A DNA stretch of 39,768 bases, taken from NCBI GenBank assembly GCA_027623555.1, contig JAQBSZ010000038.1:1-39768 (forward strand), in the 5' to 3' direction. Position numbers and translations under genes: made by a program. Below, one piece after another: positions 17,579 through 25,099 of this stretch; position 1 is the stretch's first letter; every line of letters starts with the position of its first letter. The stretch comes from Pseudomonadota bacterium (GTDB lineage Bacteria > Pseudomonadota > Gammaproteobacteria > Pseudomonadales > Pseudohongiellaceae). The notes below the pieces were generated by a model. That model ran no database searches. It was not told where the DNA came from and saw nothing but the letters and a program-made list of their open reading frames with translations.

Positions 17579-18606
17579 TCAACATCGGTGCAGAACATTT
17601 TTCACAGAGGAAGCTGGGCGCGGCTTTTCAGTGGGCCTGGGGATCACCGCACGCAGAGCCCATTGCACCGCTTGCAATACTCGTTTGGCATTGCCGTGTA
17701 AAAACCCATAGTCCCGTGACCGTCTAAACCCTTTGGGCAAGGTGTGTTGCAAGATCAGCCGGATAAAGTCCTCGCCGGGCAAGCGACGTATTTTTGTGCT
17801 CCCGGTCTTGCTGTCTTTGTAACGGAAACTCACGGTCTCCCCGTCATCACTGACAATGTTCCTGTTGCTGATAACACCGCGGTACAAATAGCGTGACAGG
17901 TATTTCAGGGCCGGCAAACCACTACCGACATGCTGGCAATGCACCACCCATTTCTTCGGTGTGAGAGGTAAAGCCAAACCGGCCTGTTCAATTCCATGAA
18001 GCAGTTTCCCTTTAAAGACAGCCGCCAGGGCATAGCCGTTGAACAGGTACTTGCCATCAATCTTCTTCCACGTTTTTATGCTTCCGTGGGGGTCTTTGCC
18101 AATACCCCCGCCCGCCACCACCACATGGACATGAGGGTGGTAGTCGAGCCGTCTTGTATGGGTATGCAGCACCGCCATCATGGCCATCTCAGCCGCAAAG
18201 GCCTTGTCGTTACAGCCGAAGTCCTTGAGGGTGCTTACGGCACATTCAAACAGCAGTGAGTACAGTTGTTTTTGGTTCGCCTTCGTCAGGGCTCTTAACT
18301 CATAGGGCAGAGTAAACGTCACCATAAAATACGCTACCGGCAGCAGCTTGGCGATTTGTCGATCCAGCCATTGGCTCGTGCTGTGGTTCTGGCAGCGGTT
18401 ACAACTTCGGTGGCCGCAGGATTGATAACAGGCACTGTGCCAATCACAACGGGTACAGCTCATAGCCACCGGGGATACTGGGCAGTGCGACAGCCCAGGA
18501 TGGCGTTCAGCGCAGACCATTGCTCGGCCGTGGTCGAGGAACCGTGGCGGGTTTTGAACCGGTCAAGGTAATGGTGTGCAACTGCCGCAACATTGGCAAC
18601 AGTCAT
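17579..18606 (-). pseudogene. IS91-family HUH transposase, apparently frameshifted
   Basis: The product would start at ATG 18606 (MTVANVAAVAHHYLDRF...), one base after the integrase stop. That frame terminates at 18460. The rest of the protein continues in another frame that is open from 18520 to 17579: zinc-ribbon cysteines (CTRCDWHSACYQSCGHRSCNRC), the HUH motif HPHVHVV, and the tyrosine-bearing YLSRYLYRG. The break falls near a GGGG run at 18471-18474 (CCCC on the coding strand). A one-base loss or two-base gain would restore one frame of about 340 codons. It is either a decayed gene, a programmed shift or a sequencing error. All catalytic motifs lie in the downstream part. Confidence 0.75.
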
Positions 18607-18607
18607 G

Positions 18608-19513
18608 CTACACCTGCCCATCGAGGGTGAGGTGTAAACGGTTCCCCAGGGAGTTGATGAGGATGACAATGTCCTGGTGTGCCACCTCCGTCAGCTGGGT
18701 ATATAGCGCCGTAGTCTTTGGGCTGTCATGGCCCATTTCGTGTTGGATGGCCCTCAGGTGCATGCCGGCTTCCACCAGATGGGCGCCGTAACAATGGCGC
18801 AGGCTATGGAGGGTGATGGTTTTATGAATGCCACAGTCTTTGGCGATGACACGAATGGACTTCTGCAGTCCTCCTCTGTCCATGGCTGTGCTGGCACTGT
18901 GTCTTGCCCGAGGGGTTGCGCCTGCCGGGAAGGGCAGTGTTGGGTTCTTATGGGTAGCCCAGTACTTTCTCAACGCCACCAGGGTTGCCTGCGGCAGGGT
19001 GACAAAGCGGTCTTTCCTTCCCTTGCCCAGATGCACATGCACTTTCATGCGCTGGCTATCAATGTCGTTAATGCGCAGATTGAGTGCCTCGCCCAGGCGA
19101 AGGCCCATGCTATAGACGGCCAGGATAAAGGTCTGGTAGCGCAGTTCCCGGGTGCCGTTGATGAGGCGTTCCACTTCCTTGACGCTGAGAATATCCGGCA
19201 GCACCTTCTTCTGGGGCGGTTTGACAATGGCTATCCAGTCCCATTGTTTGTTGAGCACATGCTTGTAGAAGAACTGCAGGCCATTACGGTCTATTCTGAC
19301 CGTACTCCAGGAATGGCTTTTAACCAGTGAGTCAAAATAGGCCTTGAAATGATTCGGGGTCAGCCGATCCGGACAGAGGTCAAAGAAGGCGGTGATCCGC
19401 CGAACAGCGCGGCTGTAGACGTCAATGGTAGTGGCGGCCTTGCCTTGTCGGTGCAATGCGTTAACATGTTGCTGGTACAGTGATTCAAATTTTGTTTGCT
19501 GTGCTTTGTTCAT
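18608..19513 (-). CDS. Tyrosine recombinase/integrase of the IS91-like element
   Basis: A 301-aa XerC/D-like integrase. An N-terminal SAM-like core-binding domain (about 5-95) is followed by the catalytic domain with Arg139 (YSMGLRLGEAL), His236 and Arg239 (HSLRH), His262 (MGHDS) and Tyr271 (ALYTQL). The tetrad is complete. It shares an operon with the HUH transposase downstream. The start ATG has GAGG 9 nt upstream, and that ribosome site lies in the 3' arm of a long hairpin (19515-19567). Such a hairpin could limit translation of transcripts that read in from outside the element. Confidence 0.92.
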   Translation of the reverse strand: MNKAQQTKFESLYQQHVNALHRQGKAATTIDVYSRAVRRITAFFDLCPDRLTPNHFKAYFDSLVKSHSWSTVRIDRNGLQFFYKHVLNKQWDWIAIVKPPQKKVLPDILSVKEVERLINGTRELRYQTFILAVYSMGLRLGEALNLRINDIDSQRMKVHVHLGKGRKDRFVTLPQATLVALRKYWATHKNPTLPFPAGATPRARHSASTAMDRGGLQKSIRVIAKDCGIHKTITLHSLRHCYGAHLVEAGMHLRAIQHEMGHDSPKTTALYTQLTEVAHQDIVILINSLGNRLHLTLDGQV

Positions 19514-19514
19514 T

Positions 19515-19567
19515 CAATAATTCCTCTAGTAGTCGTACTCGGGGGTGAGTACGTAGGGGAATTATTG
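19515..19567 (-). promoter_or_regulatory. Leader hairpin covering the integrase ribosome site
   Basis: Outer arms CAATAATTCC (19515-19524) and GGAATTATTG (19558-19567) pair over 10 bp. Inner arms CGTACTC/GAGTACG (19534-19540, 19547-19553) pair over 7 bp around a GGGGGT loop. On the minus strand the outer 3' arm contains part of the integrase Shine-Dalgarno. Confidence 0.7.
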
Positions 19568-19628
19568 TAGATAAAACGGATTTATGAATTTGCCGCGTAG
19601 CGGCTTCGTTCAACAAGTAAATCAAAAA

Positions 19629-19704
19629 GGAAGCAGAATGCACGGCCAGGTTTGTGAATGGCCTGCGGACATTTTTTCACGAACCCGGCCGCACGTCCTG
19701 CTCC
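19629..19704. repeat. Long imperfect inverted repeat upstream of the toxin-antitoxin genes
   Basis: Arms 19640-19658 and 19676-19694 match at 15 of 19 positions, and outer arms GGAAGCAG (19629-19636) and CTGCTCC (19698-19704) extend the fold. The 17-nt loop ends in a T run. It lies between the IS91-like element and the TA module. It may be the end of a mobile element or a recombination site. I could not match it to a known family. Confidence 0.6.
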
Positions 19705-19732
19705 AATTATCCAAAGCATTAACCGCCTATTC

Positions 19733-19773
19733 TTGCCACTTCCTCATCCTGAGAGTATGATAATTCGTCATAC
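19733..19773 (+). promoter_or_regulatory. Toxin-antitoxin promoter with overlapping operator
   Basis: TTGCCA (19733-19738), a 17-nt spacer and TATGAT (19756-19761) form a good sigma-70 promoter. The inverted repeat GTATGA...TCATAC (19755-19773, 7-nt centre) covers the -10. A ribbon-helix-helix antitoxin could bind there to repress its own operon. Confidence 0.7.
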
Positions 19774-19790
19774 CGCCGAGGGTAACCGCC

Positions 19791-20033
19791 ATGAGTCAAA
19801 CGAAAGTAGCTATAACCATTGAGGAAGGGGTCCTCGCCAAGGTCGATGCTTTGGTGAGGGGTAAAGTATTCAGCAATCGCAGCCGTGCCATCCAAGAAGC
19901 CGTGCTAGAGAAGCTGGAGAGACTTGAGCGTAATCGCTTGGCGGAAGAGTGTGCCAAGCTGGATCCTGCTTTTGAGAAGGCCATGGCTGACGAAGGATTG
20001 TCTCAGGAACTGGATGCATGGCCAAAATACTGA
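19791..20033 (+). CDS. Ribbon-helix-helix antitoxin (MazE/CopG-like)
   Basis: An 80-aa protein. Its first half, [20 protein letters not shown]...[15 protein letters not shown], is a ribbon-helix-helix DNA-binding domain. The acidic C-terminal tail, ending ELDAWPKY, is the kind that wraps the toxin. It should neutralise the MazF-like toxin encoded next and repress the operon at the palindrome over the promoter. It overlaps the toxin gene by 16 nt. A GAGGG-like ribosome site precedes the ATG. The family gives two possible names (MazE-like or CopG/ParD-like), so no symbol is given. Confidence 0.88.
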   Translation: MSQTKVAITIEEGVLAKVDALVRGKVFSNRSRAIQEAVLEKLERLERNRLAEECAKLDPAFEKAMADEGLSQELDAWPKY

Positions 20034-20356
20034 GAGGCGAGATTCGCTGGGCTGATCTCAATCCTACAATAGGACGGGAGCAATCTGGCGAGCGCCCGGT
20101 TCTGATCCTGAGCCAGAATGTATTCAATGAACGCTCTGGCACTGTCATCGCGATGGCGCTAACAAGCCAAGAGCAGAAAGCGAGTTTCCCGCTTACGCAC
20201 GAAATTCTTGCTTCAAAGCTGCCAAAGCGTTCATGGGTGAAGATCAGTCAGATTCGTACTCTTTCAACTGAGCGTATCGGCAAGAAGATCGGAAGCTTCG
20301 TTCCCGATGAACTTGCGCGTGTCATTGAAGGTTTGAATGAGATTATCGGCGGTTAA
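20018..20356 (+). CDS. PemK/MazF-family mRNA interferase toxin
   Basis: A 112-aa toxin of the PemK/MazF fold. [32 protein letters not shown] is the N-terminal beta-barrel signature with the catalytic Arg, followed by VIAMALTSQ and [21 protein letters not shown], the usual second half. These are sequence-specific, ribosome-independent RNases. Its ATG lies inside the antitoxin gene, so translation is coupled. The pair sits in the mobile island, consistent with an addiction or stabilising role. Confidence 0.92.
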   Translation: MAKILRGEIRWADLNPTIGREQSGERPVLILSQNVFNERSGTVIAMALTSQEQKASFPLTHEILASKLPKRSWVKISQIRTLSTERIGKKIGSFVPDELARVIEGLNEIIGG

Positions 20357-20372
20357 CAAATTGTTGCTGTGT

Positions 20373-20408
20373 AACATAGGGGACACCTATAACATAGGGG
20401 ACACCTAC
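20373..20408. repeat. 18-bp tandem direct repeat (AACATAGGGGACACCTAT)
   Basis: Two adjacent copies, 20373-20390 and 20391-20408, differ only in the last base. The second copy runs into the left arm of a 22-bp inverted repeat. Confidence 0.9.
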
Positions 20409-20475
20409 AAGATAACAACTTAAACCGTCCAGTTCTCGAAATAGGAGATTAAATTGTTATCTTGTAGGTGTCCCC
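20397..20475. repeat. 22-bp perfect inverted repeat, GGGGACACCT type
   Basis: Left arm 20397-20418 and right arm 20454-20475 are exact complements over 22 bp, enclosing 35 nt. The right arm recurs at 20518-20539. The sequence resembles the GGGACA-type hairpins that accompany REP-associated tyrosine transposases in many Gammaproteobacteria, but no such transposase is nearby. It may end transcription between the converging toxin and rlmI genes. Confidence 0.85.
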
Positions 20476-20548
20476 GTTAACCCATAAACCGTCCAGTTCT
20501 CGAAATAGGAGATTAAATTGTTATCTTGTAGGTGTCCCCGTTAACCCC
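20421..20548. repeat. 64-bp tandem duplication
   Basis: The 64-nt unit 20421-20484 is repeated at 20485-20548 with a single difference at its last base. Each unit carries one right arm of the 22-bp inverted repeat plus CGTTAACCC. The array ends 4 nt before the rlmI stop codon. Confidence 0.93.
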
Positions 20549-20551
20549 CTG

Positions 20552-21751
20552 CTAATTAACTCGGCATACCAGGCCTTTAAGATACTGGCTCTCCGGAAAT
20601 CCCAGGGCAATCGGATGGTCAGCACCTTGATGCAAATAGCGCACAATTTCACCGTGCCTCTTTGCGTCCTGAAGTGCATCGGCCGTAATTTTCTGGAACA
20701 GATTCATATCAATGGCACCGGAGCAGGAAAACGTTATCAACAAGCCACCTGGCGCGATCAGCTTGCTTGCCTGCAGGCTGAGATCTTTATAGGCGCGCGC
20801 CGCTTTTGGAACTTGTTTCTTGTTCTCTGCAAACTTCGGTGGGTCCAGAATTACCATGTCAAACTGTTGACCCGCTTGTTGATAGCTTCGCAGTACATTA
20901 AAAGCATTCCCTTCCACAGCAGTATGGCGAGATTGATCAATGTCATTACGCGCCACATTATCAATTGCCAATTGCAAGGCTGCCGCTGAGGCATCCACGC
21001 TGATGGCATGGGATGCACCACCTTTAAGTGCAGCAACTGAAAATGCACCGGTATAAGAAAAGCAATTGAGTACTGTTTTATCCTTACTGCACTGTTGTAC
21101 AAATTGTCGGTTTTCGACTTGATCCAGATAAAATCCGGTCTTTTGCCCCCCTGCTACATCAACACCGAAATACATTTCATGTTCATTAATCAACAAGGTT
21201 TCCGGTGGCTGCTCGCCCCAGACAACGCCGGAGGTTTTGGGTAGTCCTTCCTTCAATCTCGAACTTGCATCGGAGCGTTCAAAAATACCGCAACATCCGC
21301 TCTGTTCTGCCAGAATGTCTACCAGGGTGGATTTCCAGGGTTCGATTCCTGCAAACAGGAATTGGCAGACAAGGAAATCGCTATATTTATCTACAATTAA
21401 TCCCGGAAGGTCATCAGATTCACCATACACCAATCGAAAAGCGGAACGCTGTGTGTGGTTCAAAATTGTGTGTCGGCGCTTGATAGCTCGTTCAATCTGC
21501 CGTGAAAAATAGTCTGGGTTAATTTCAACGTCACAGAAGCTGAAGAGACGAACTCTTATCTGGGAGTTGGGTGAAAAGCCCCCCACACCGAGCAGTCGAT
21601 CATCGGCACTGAATACACGAACCAGGTCACCGGAAGCCGGGCTGCCCTGCACTTTGCCGATAGCACCCGAGAATATCCAGGGGTGACGCCGAACTACTGA
21701 TGCTTCGCGGCCAGGTTTAAGCCGTACAATTGCCGGCTTCTCAAGCGTCAT
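20552..21751 (-). CDS. rlmI: 23S rRNA (cytosine-C5)-methyltransferase RlmI-like
   Basis: A 399-aa enzyme with an N-terminal PUA domain (about 1-80: RLKPGREASVVRRHPWIFSGAI...GDLVRVFS) and a Rossmann methyltransferase domain: VLNCFSYTGAFSVAAL as the SAM site, VILDPPKFAENK as motif IV, and FSCSG with the catalytic Cys. This order defines RlmI, which methylates C1962 of 23S rRNA; the exact target here is inferred. The ATG at 21751 fits family N-termini and overlaps the ppnN stop by 11 nt, so the genes are coupled. A longer start at 21775 lies further inside ppnN. Its 3' end abuts the repeat array. Confidence 0.93.
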   Translation of the reverse strand: MTLEKPAIVRLKPGREASVVRRHPWIFSGAIGKVQGSPASGDLVRVFSADDRLLGVGGFSPNSQIRVRLFSFCDVEINPDYFSRQIERAIKRRHTILNHTQRSAFRLVYGESDDLPGLIVDKYSDFLVCQFLFAGIEPWKSTLVDILAEQSGCCGIFERSDASSRLKEGLPKTSGVVWGEQPPETLLINEHEMYFGVDVAGGQKTGFYLDQVENRQFVQQCSKDKTVLNCFSYTGAFSVAALKGGASHAISVDASAAALQLAIDNVARNDIDQSRHTAVEGNAFNVLRSYQQAGQQFDMVILDPPKFAENKKQVPKAARAYKDLSLQASKLIAPGGLLITFSCSGAIDMNLFQKITADALQDAKRHGEIVRYLHQGADHPIALGFPESQYLKGLVCRVN

Positions 21752-23123
21752 GGCTGTTGACCCCAAGTAGCTCATAACAGGGATTATATTTGTCTGAGTT
21801 TAATTTCATTCTTCCTTTCGCCACGAAACTTCTCAGCAATCGGTCCATCTCTGCAGTGATTTGTGCATCGCCATTGATCTGAAACGGTCCGTAACGCGCA
21901 ATCTGCTGGATGCCATAGGCCTTAACATTACCTGCAACTATTCCCGAAAATGCACGCCGCAACTGCACTATCAACTTATCGACAGGCAGTTGTGGATCCA
22001 GACGCAGTGCTGCCATATTTTCGTGCGTGCTGATAAACGGCCATTGCATGTCCTCCGGGACGTGTAACTTCCAGTTGAATGCATAGGATTCATTGGTTCG
22101 TCTTCGCTGCGCTACAACACGATTCAGATTTCGTAAACACAATTGGGCGACTCGCACTGGATCACCGATAACAATTTCATAATAACGAGCTACTTCTTCA
22201 CCAAGCGTATTGCGCAAAAACCTATCCAGCGCCACGAAATACTCATCACTCGTTTCTGAAGCTGAAAAAATTACAGGCAAGGTTATTTCCCGATTATCCT
22301 TCATCATAAGCAGCCCGAGCAGGTAAAGGATTTCTTCTGCCGTACCGGCGCCACCGGGAAACACAACAATACAATGGGCCAGCCTTACAAAAGCCTCCAG
22401 CCGCTTTTCGATGTCCGGAAATATCACCAACTCATTGACGGTTGGATTAGGAGATTCAGAAGCAATAATGCCTGGCTCGGTTATTCCGACATAGCGCCCT
22501 CGCGTGATCTTCTGTTTCGCATGACCAATCATTGCCCCTTTCATTGGCCCTTTCATGGCACCTATACCGCACCCTGTGGCTATATCCAAGCCTCGAAGAC
22601 CCAATTCGTATCCAACGCGTTTGCTATGGTCGTATTCTTCGCGGCTGATCGCATGCCCGCCCCAGCATACGATCAGTTTCGGCGGATGATTGGGTTGTAC
22701 CACTCCTGCATTGCGCAATATTCGAAATACTGCATCAGTAATCCCGACTCCACTTGTGATATCAAATCCTCCGACGCGATCAATCTTGTCCTGTGTGTAG
22801 ACAATATCCCGCAGTGCAGAAAACAAGTGCTCCTGTATACCTTTAATCAGCTTCCCATCGACAAATGCTGTAGCAGGCGCATTTTGAATCCTTAACTTAA
22901 TACCACGTGATTCCGGAATTATTTCAATTCGAAAATCCTCAAATTCACGAAGAATTTCTGTGGCGTCATCTTGTTCATTACCTGTGTTAAGCACGGCTAA
23001 TGCGCAATTTCGAAACGTTTGGAATACTTCTTCATCGGTTTCCAGCGCCGTCATTATTTCCTTGTGCGACAACAAATTCAGGCTAGTAGATGGCCTGACT
23101 ACACATTCTTTCACTTTATCCAT
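21741..23123 (-). CDS. ppnN: Nucleotide 5'-monophosphate nucleosidase PpnN (YgdH-like, LOG domain)
   Basis: A 460-aa enzyme of the PpnN/YgdH type, which hydrolyses nucleoside monophosphates to base and ribose 5-phosphate; in E. coli it is controlled by (p)ppGpp. The central LOG Rossmann domain carries VFPGGAGTAEEILYLLGLL, and the flanking N-terminal (FRNCALAVLNTG) and C-terminal domains are the usual ones, at normal length. The ATG at 23123 is preferred: GGAAG lies 8 nt upstream, and the alternative at 23138 is only a TTG. It is followed by rlmI with an 11-nt overlap. Confidence 0.93.
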   Translation of the reverse strand: MDKVKECVVRPSTSLNLLSHKEIMTALETDEEVFQTFRNCALAVLNTGNEQDDATEILREFEDFRIEIIPESRGIKLRIQNAPATAFVDGKLIKGIQEHLFSALRDIVYTQDKIDRVGGFDITSGVGITDAVFRILRNAGVVQPNHPPKLIVCWGGHAISREEYDHSKRVGYELGLRGLDIATGCGIGAMKGPMKGAMIGHAKQKITRGRYVGITEPGIIASESPNPTVNELVIFPDIEKRLEAFVRLAHCIVVFPGGAGTAEEILYLLGLLMMKDNREITLPVIFSASETSDEYFVALDRFLRNTLGEEVARYYEIVIGDPVRVAQLCLRNLNRVVAQRRRTNESYAFNWKLHVPEDMQWPFISTHENMAALRLDPQLPVDKLIVQLRRAFSGIVAGNVKAYGIQQIARYGPFQINGDAQITAEMDRLLRSFVAKGRMKLNSDKYNPCYELLGVNSHDA

Positions 23124-23563
23124 CGCTATTACTTCCAATTACGTACAGTGAAATTCTAAATCAATCTTTGCAATTACTTCTGTGGTTGCAGTTTAACAGA
23201 ACCGCCACAAAGGCAGTCCTGAAAAGACTAAAAAGCCACTCATAATTGCCTGCAAAGTCGACACCACTGCTAAAATATTATCGTCGGGAGCATTGTAGCC
23301 AGCCTTATCTACGGTACTGCCTTGCTGAGTATGGTAATTCCAGGGTTTGTTGATTTTTAACCAGTAAAACCCCAGATGAACTAATTCAGGAATCTCTTAG
23401 ACTCGGACAAATACCCCCATTGCGCCTACAGCACTAAGTTATTGGCAATTAGGGGCTGAAGAAGATTTCCAAGCCGCCGCAATTTATCCAGACCAGCCTG
23501 CTCAGTGCTGGTAGAATACCCGGGTCACTGACAATCCGAAGCGGGTTTCCCTGGAATGCCACA
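23124..23563. other. Intergenic region between divergent ppnN and moxR
   Basis: 440 nt with no convincing gene in six frames. It should contain the promoters of both operons, but I found no strong -10/-35 pair, terminator or repeat. Confidence 0.5.
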
Positions 23564-24529
23564 ATGAACACGATGGAGCAGTCAACAACCGAAGACATCA
23601 GCGAGCTTCTCTCTATGTTAGAGCAAGCTCACAAGGCACTGGCGCGGCATTGGCTTGGCGTTGACTTCGTCATCGAACTGCTGTTAGCCAGCGTGCTTGC
23701 CAAAGGTCACGTGTTAGTGGTGGACGTGCCCGGTGTCGGCAAGACTACACTGGCAAGAAGCATGGCGCAGATCCTCGGCCTGGATTTTAATCGCATTCAG
23801 TTTACGAACGATATTCTGCCAGCAGATATTCTGGGCGGCAGCGTGTATAACTCCACAGAAGGCAAATTTTCATTTTCACCGGGCCCTATCTTCACCGATT
23901 TCTTGCTGGCCGATGAGATCAATCGTGCGCCGACACGCAGCCAGTCCGCTTTTTTGCAAGCCATGGAAGAAGGCTATGTCGCCGCCGATGGGGTGAGTCA
24001 TCCATTGTCAGATTTGTTCACAGTCATTGCCACCCAGAATCCCATCGATTTCGACAGCACCAATCCCCTCCCCGAAGCGCAACTCGATCGCTTCCTCACT
24101 TCGATCAGCCTGGGCTATCCCAATCTCGAGTCCGAATTACATCTGTTAGGAGGCTACGGGGATGCCACGCGCCATGATCCTGCTCCCGTACTGACCAGAG
24201 AATCCGTAAGACAACTGCGGAACGCCAGTGAAGAAGTGTTCCTGCATGATGACCTGGCCAAGTATATAGTCGACATATCGCGAGCCACTCGAGAGAACCA
24301 GGGTATCAAGCTGGGCATCTCTCCGCGTGGCTCCATGCACCTGGCGCAAGCCTGCAAGGCGTTCGCCCTGGTCAAGGGCAGACGTCAGGTGTTGGCCGAG
24401 GATGTGCAGCGCCTGATCCCGTCGGTATGGGATCACCGTGTCCTGCCTCGCCATGGCAGAGACAATGACAGCGCCCATGCCCATGAACTACTGCAGGACA
24501 TCCTCGCGAAGATTCCAGTACCAAGGTGA
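23564..24529 (+). CDS. MoxR-family AAA+ ATPase
   Basis: A 321-aa AAA+ ATPase of the MoxR class. Walker A is VPGVGKTT (55-62), Walker B LLADEINRAP (DEIN 117-120), and sensor 1 ATQNP (156-160), with the AAA lid domain at about 235-320. MoxR proteins act as chaperones for partner membrane or VWA proteins, usually encoded next to them with a DUF58 protein. The DUF58 and transglutaminase genes follow here, after an inserted VOC gene. A second ATG at 23573 is possible. It is the first gene of the 23.5-28.7 kb operon. Confidence 0.94.
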   Translation: MNTMEQSTTEDISELLSMLEQAHKALARHWLGVDFVIELLLASVLAKGHVLVVDVPGVGKTTLARSMAQILGLDFNRIQFTNDILPADILGGSVYNSTEGKFSFSPGPIFTDFLLADEINRAPTRSQSAFLQAMEEGYVAADGVSHPLSDLFTVIATQNPIDFDSTNPLPEAQLDRFLTSISLGYPNLESELHLLGGYGDATRHDPAPVLTRESVRQLRNASEEVFLHDDLAKYIVDISRATRENQGIKLGISPRGSMHLAQACKAFALVKGRRQVLAEDVQRLIPSVWDHRVLPRHGRDNDSAHAHELLQDILAKIPVPR

Positions 24530-24542
24530 TCAATCAACAATC

Positions 24543-25025
24543 ATGATCAAAGGGCTTCATCACAATGCCTATCGTTGTCGGGATTCGGAACAGACCCGTG
24601 CATTCTATGAGGACTTTCTAGGCCTGCCATTGATGCATGCCTTCGAGATCAAGCATACCAAGTCGGGTCGTGACAGCAACGTACTGCACAGTTTTTTCCA
24701 GATGGAAGACGGATCTTTTCTGGCCTTTTTCGAAGAACCGGGCGAACCCTTCGAGTTTAAAGAACAACGCGACTTCGATCTGCACATTGCACTGGAAGTG
24801 AACTATGTTGATCTGTTGGCGATGAAGGGGAAAGGGGAGTCGGCTGGCATGGAAACTCGAGGTGTCTCAGACCACGACTTTATTCACTCTATTTATTTTC
24901 GAGATCCTAACGGCTATGTCATCGAGCTGACGGCGAAAACAGGATCGGATGATGCTACATTTAACAGCACAGCGGCGCATGCCACGCTGAAGAATTGGCA
25001 GGCAGGCAAGGCAGACAAAAAGTAG
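24543..25025 (+). CDS. VOC-family (glyoxalase/dioxygenase-like) protein
   Basis: A 160-aa cytosolic vicinal oxygen chelate protein. It begins MIKGLHHNAYRCRDSEQTRAFYEDFLGL, and a second half contains HDFIHSIYFRDPNGYVIELTA. His and Glu positions fit metal ligands of the fold. The reaction cannot be told. It lies 13 nt after moxR and 74 nt before the DUF58 gene, which interrupts the usual direct moxR-DUF58 pairing. The start at 24543 begins at the fold's first strand; an upstream ATG at 24438 would only add translated moxR sequence in another frame. Confidence 0.88.
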   Translation: MIKGLHHNAYRCRDSEQTRAFYEDFLGLPLMHAFEIKHTKSGRDSNVLHSFFQMEDGSFLAFFEEPGEPFEFKEQRDFDLHIALEVNYVDLLAMKGKGESAGMETRGVSDHDFIHSIYFRDPNGYVIELTAKTGSDDATFNSTAAHATLKNWQAGKADKK

Positions 25026-25099
25026 GGAAAGTTTTTATTTTTTTCAATGTTCAAATTTGTCCTATAGACATAGCTATAAACAAATCTGTCCCTTTTACC

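Larger units (their letters stand above)
17579..19513 (-). mobile_element. IS91-like element core (tyrosine recombinase plus HUH transposase)
   Basis: Two minus-strand genes, a phage-type integrase then an IS91-family HUH transposase, are separated by one base. The pair is typical of a branch of IS91-like rolling-circle elements. Exact ends are not found: such elements lack inverted repeats and target duplications. The left end should lie between the IS3 flank (17536) and 17579. The right end is probably in 19515-19620, where hairpins occur (19515-19567; GCCGC/GCGGC at 19592-19604). Confidence 0.75.

Noticed and set aside
17506..17727. 73-codon plus-strand frame read as a possible displaced pilA 3' end (contains PGCGLRRP)
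   Set aside because: It does not show a pilin disulfide loop, and most of it is antisense to the IS91-like transposase.
18728..19330. 200-codon plus-strand open frame
   Set aside because: It is the antisense shadow of the complete tyrosine recombinase.
19608..19732. Possible integron attC site (GTTCAAC fits one core-site pattern, next to a long inverted repeat and a TA cassette)
   Set aside because: No matching GTTRRRY/RYYYAAC partner is found at the other end of the fold on either strand, and the nearby integrase lacks visible IntI features.
20421..20548. Tandem repeats considered as a CRISPR array
   Set aside because: The repeats are directly adjacent 64-bp copies without spacers, and there are no cas genes.
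20468..20989. 173-codon plus-strand open frame starting in the repeats
   Set aside because: It runs antisense through rlmI and has no domain signature.
21339..21349. GGTTCGATTCC, a tRNA T-arm-like motif
   Set aside because: It lies inside the intact rlmI coding sequence, and no acceptor or anticodon arms can be folded around it.
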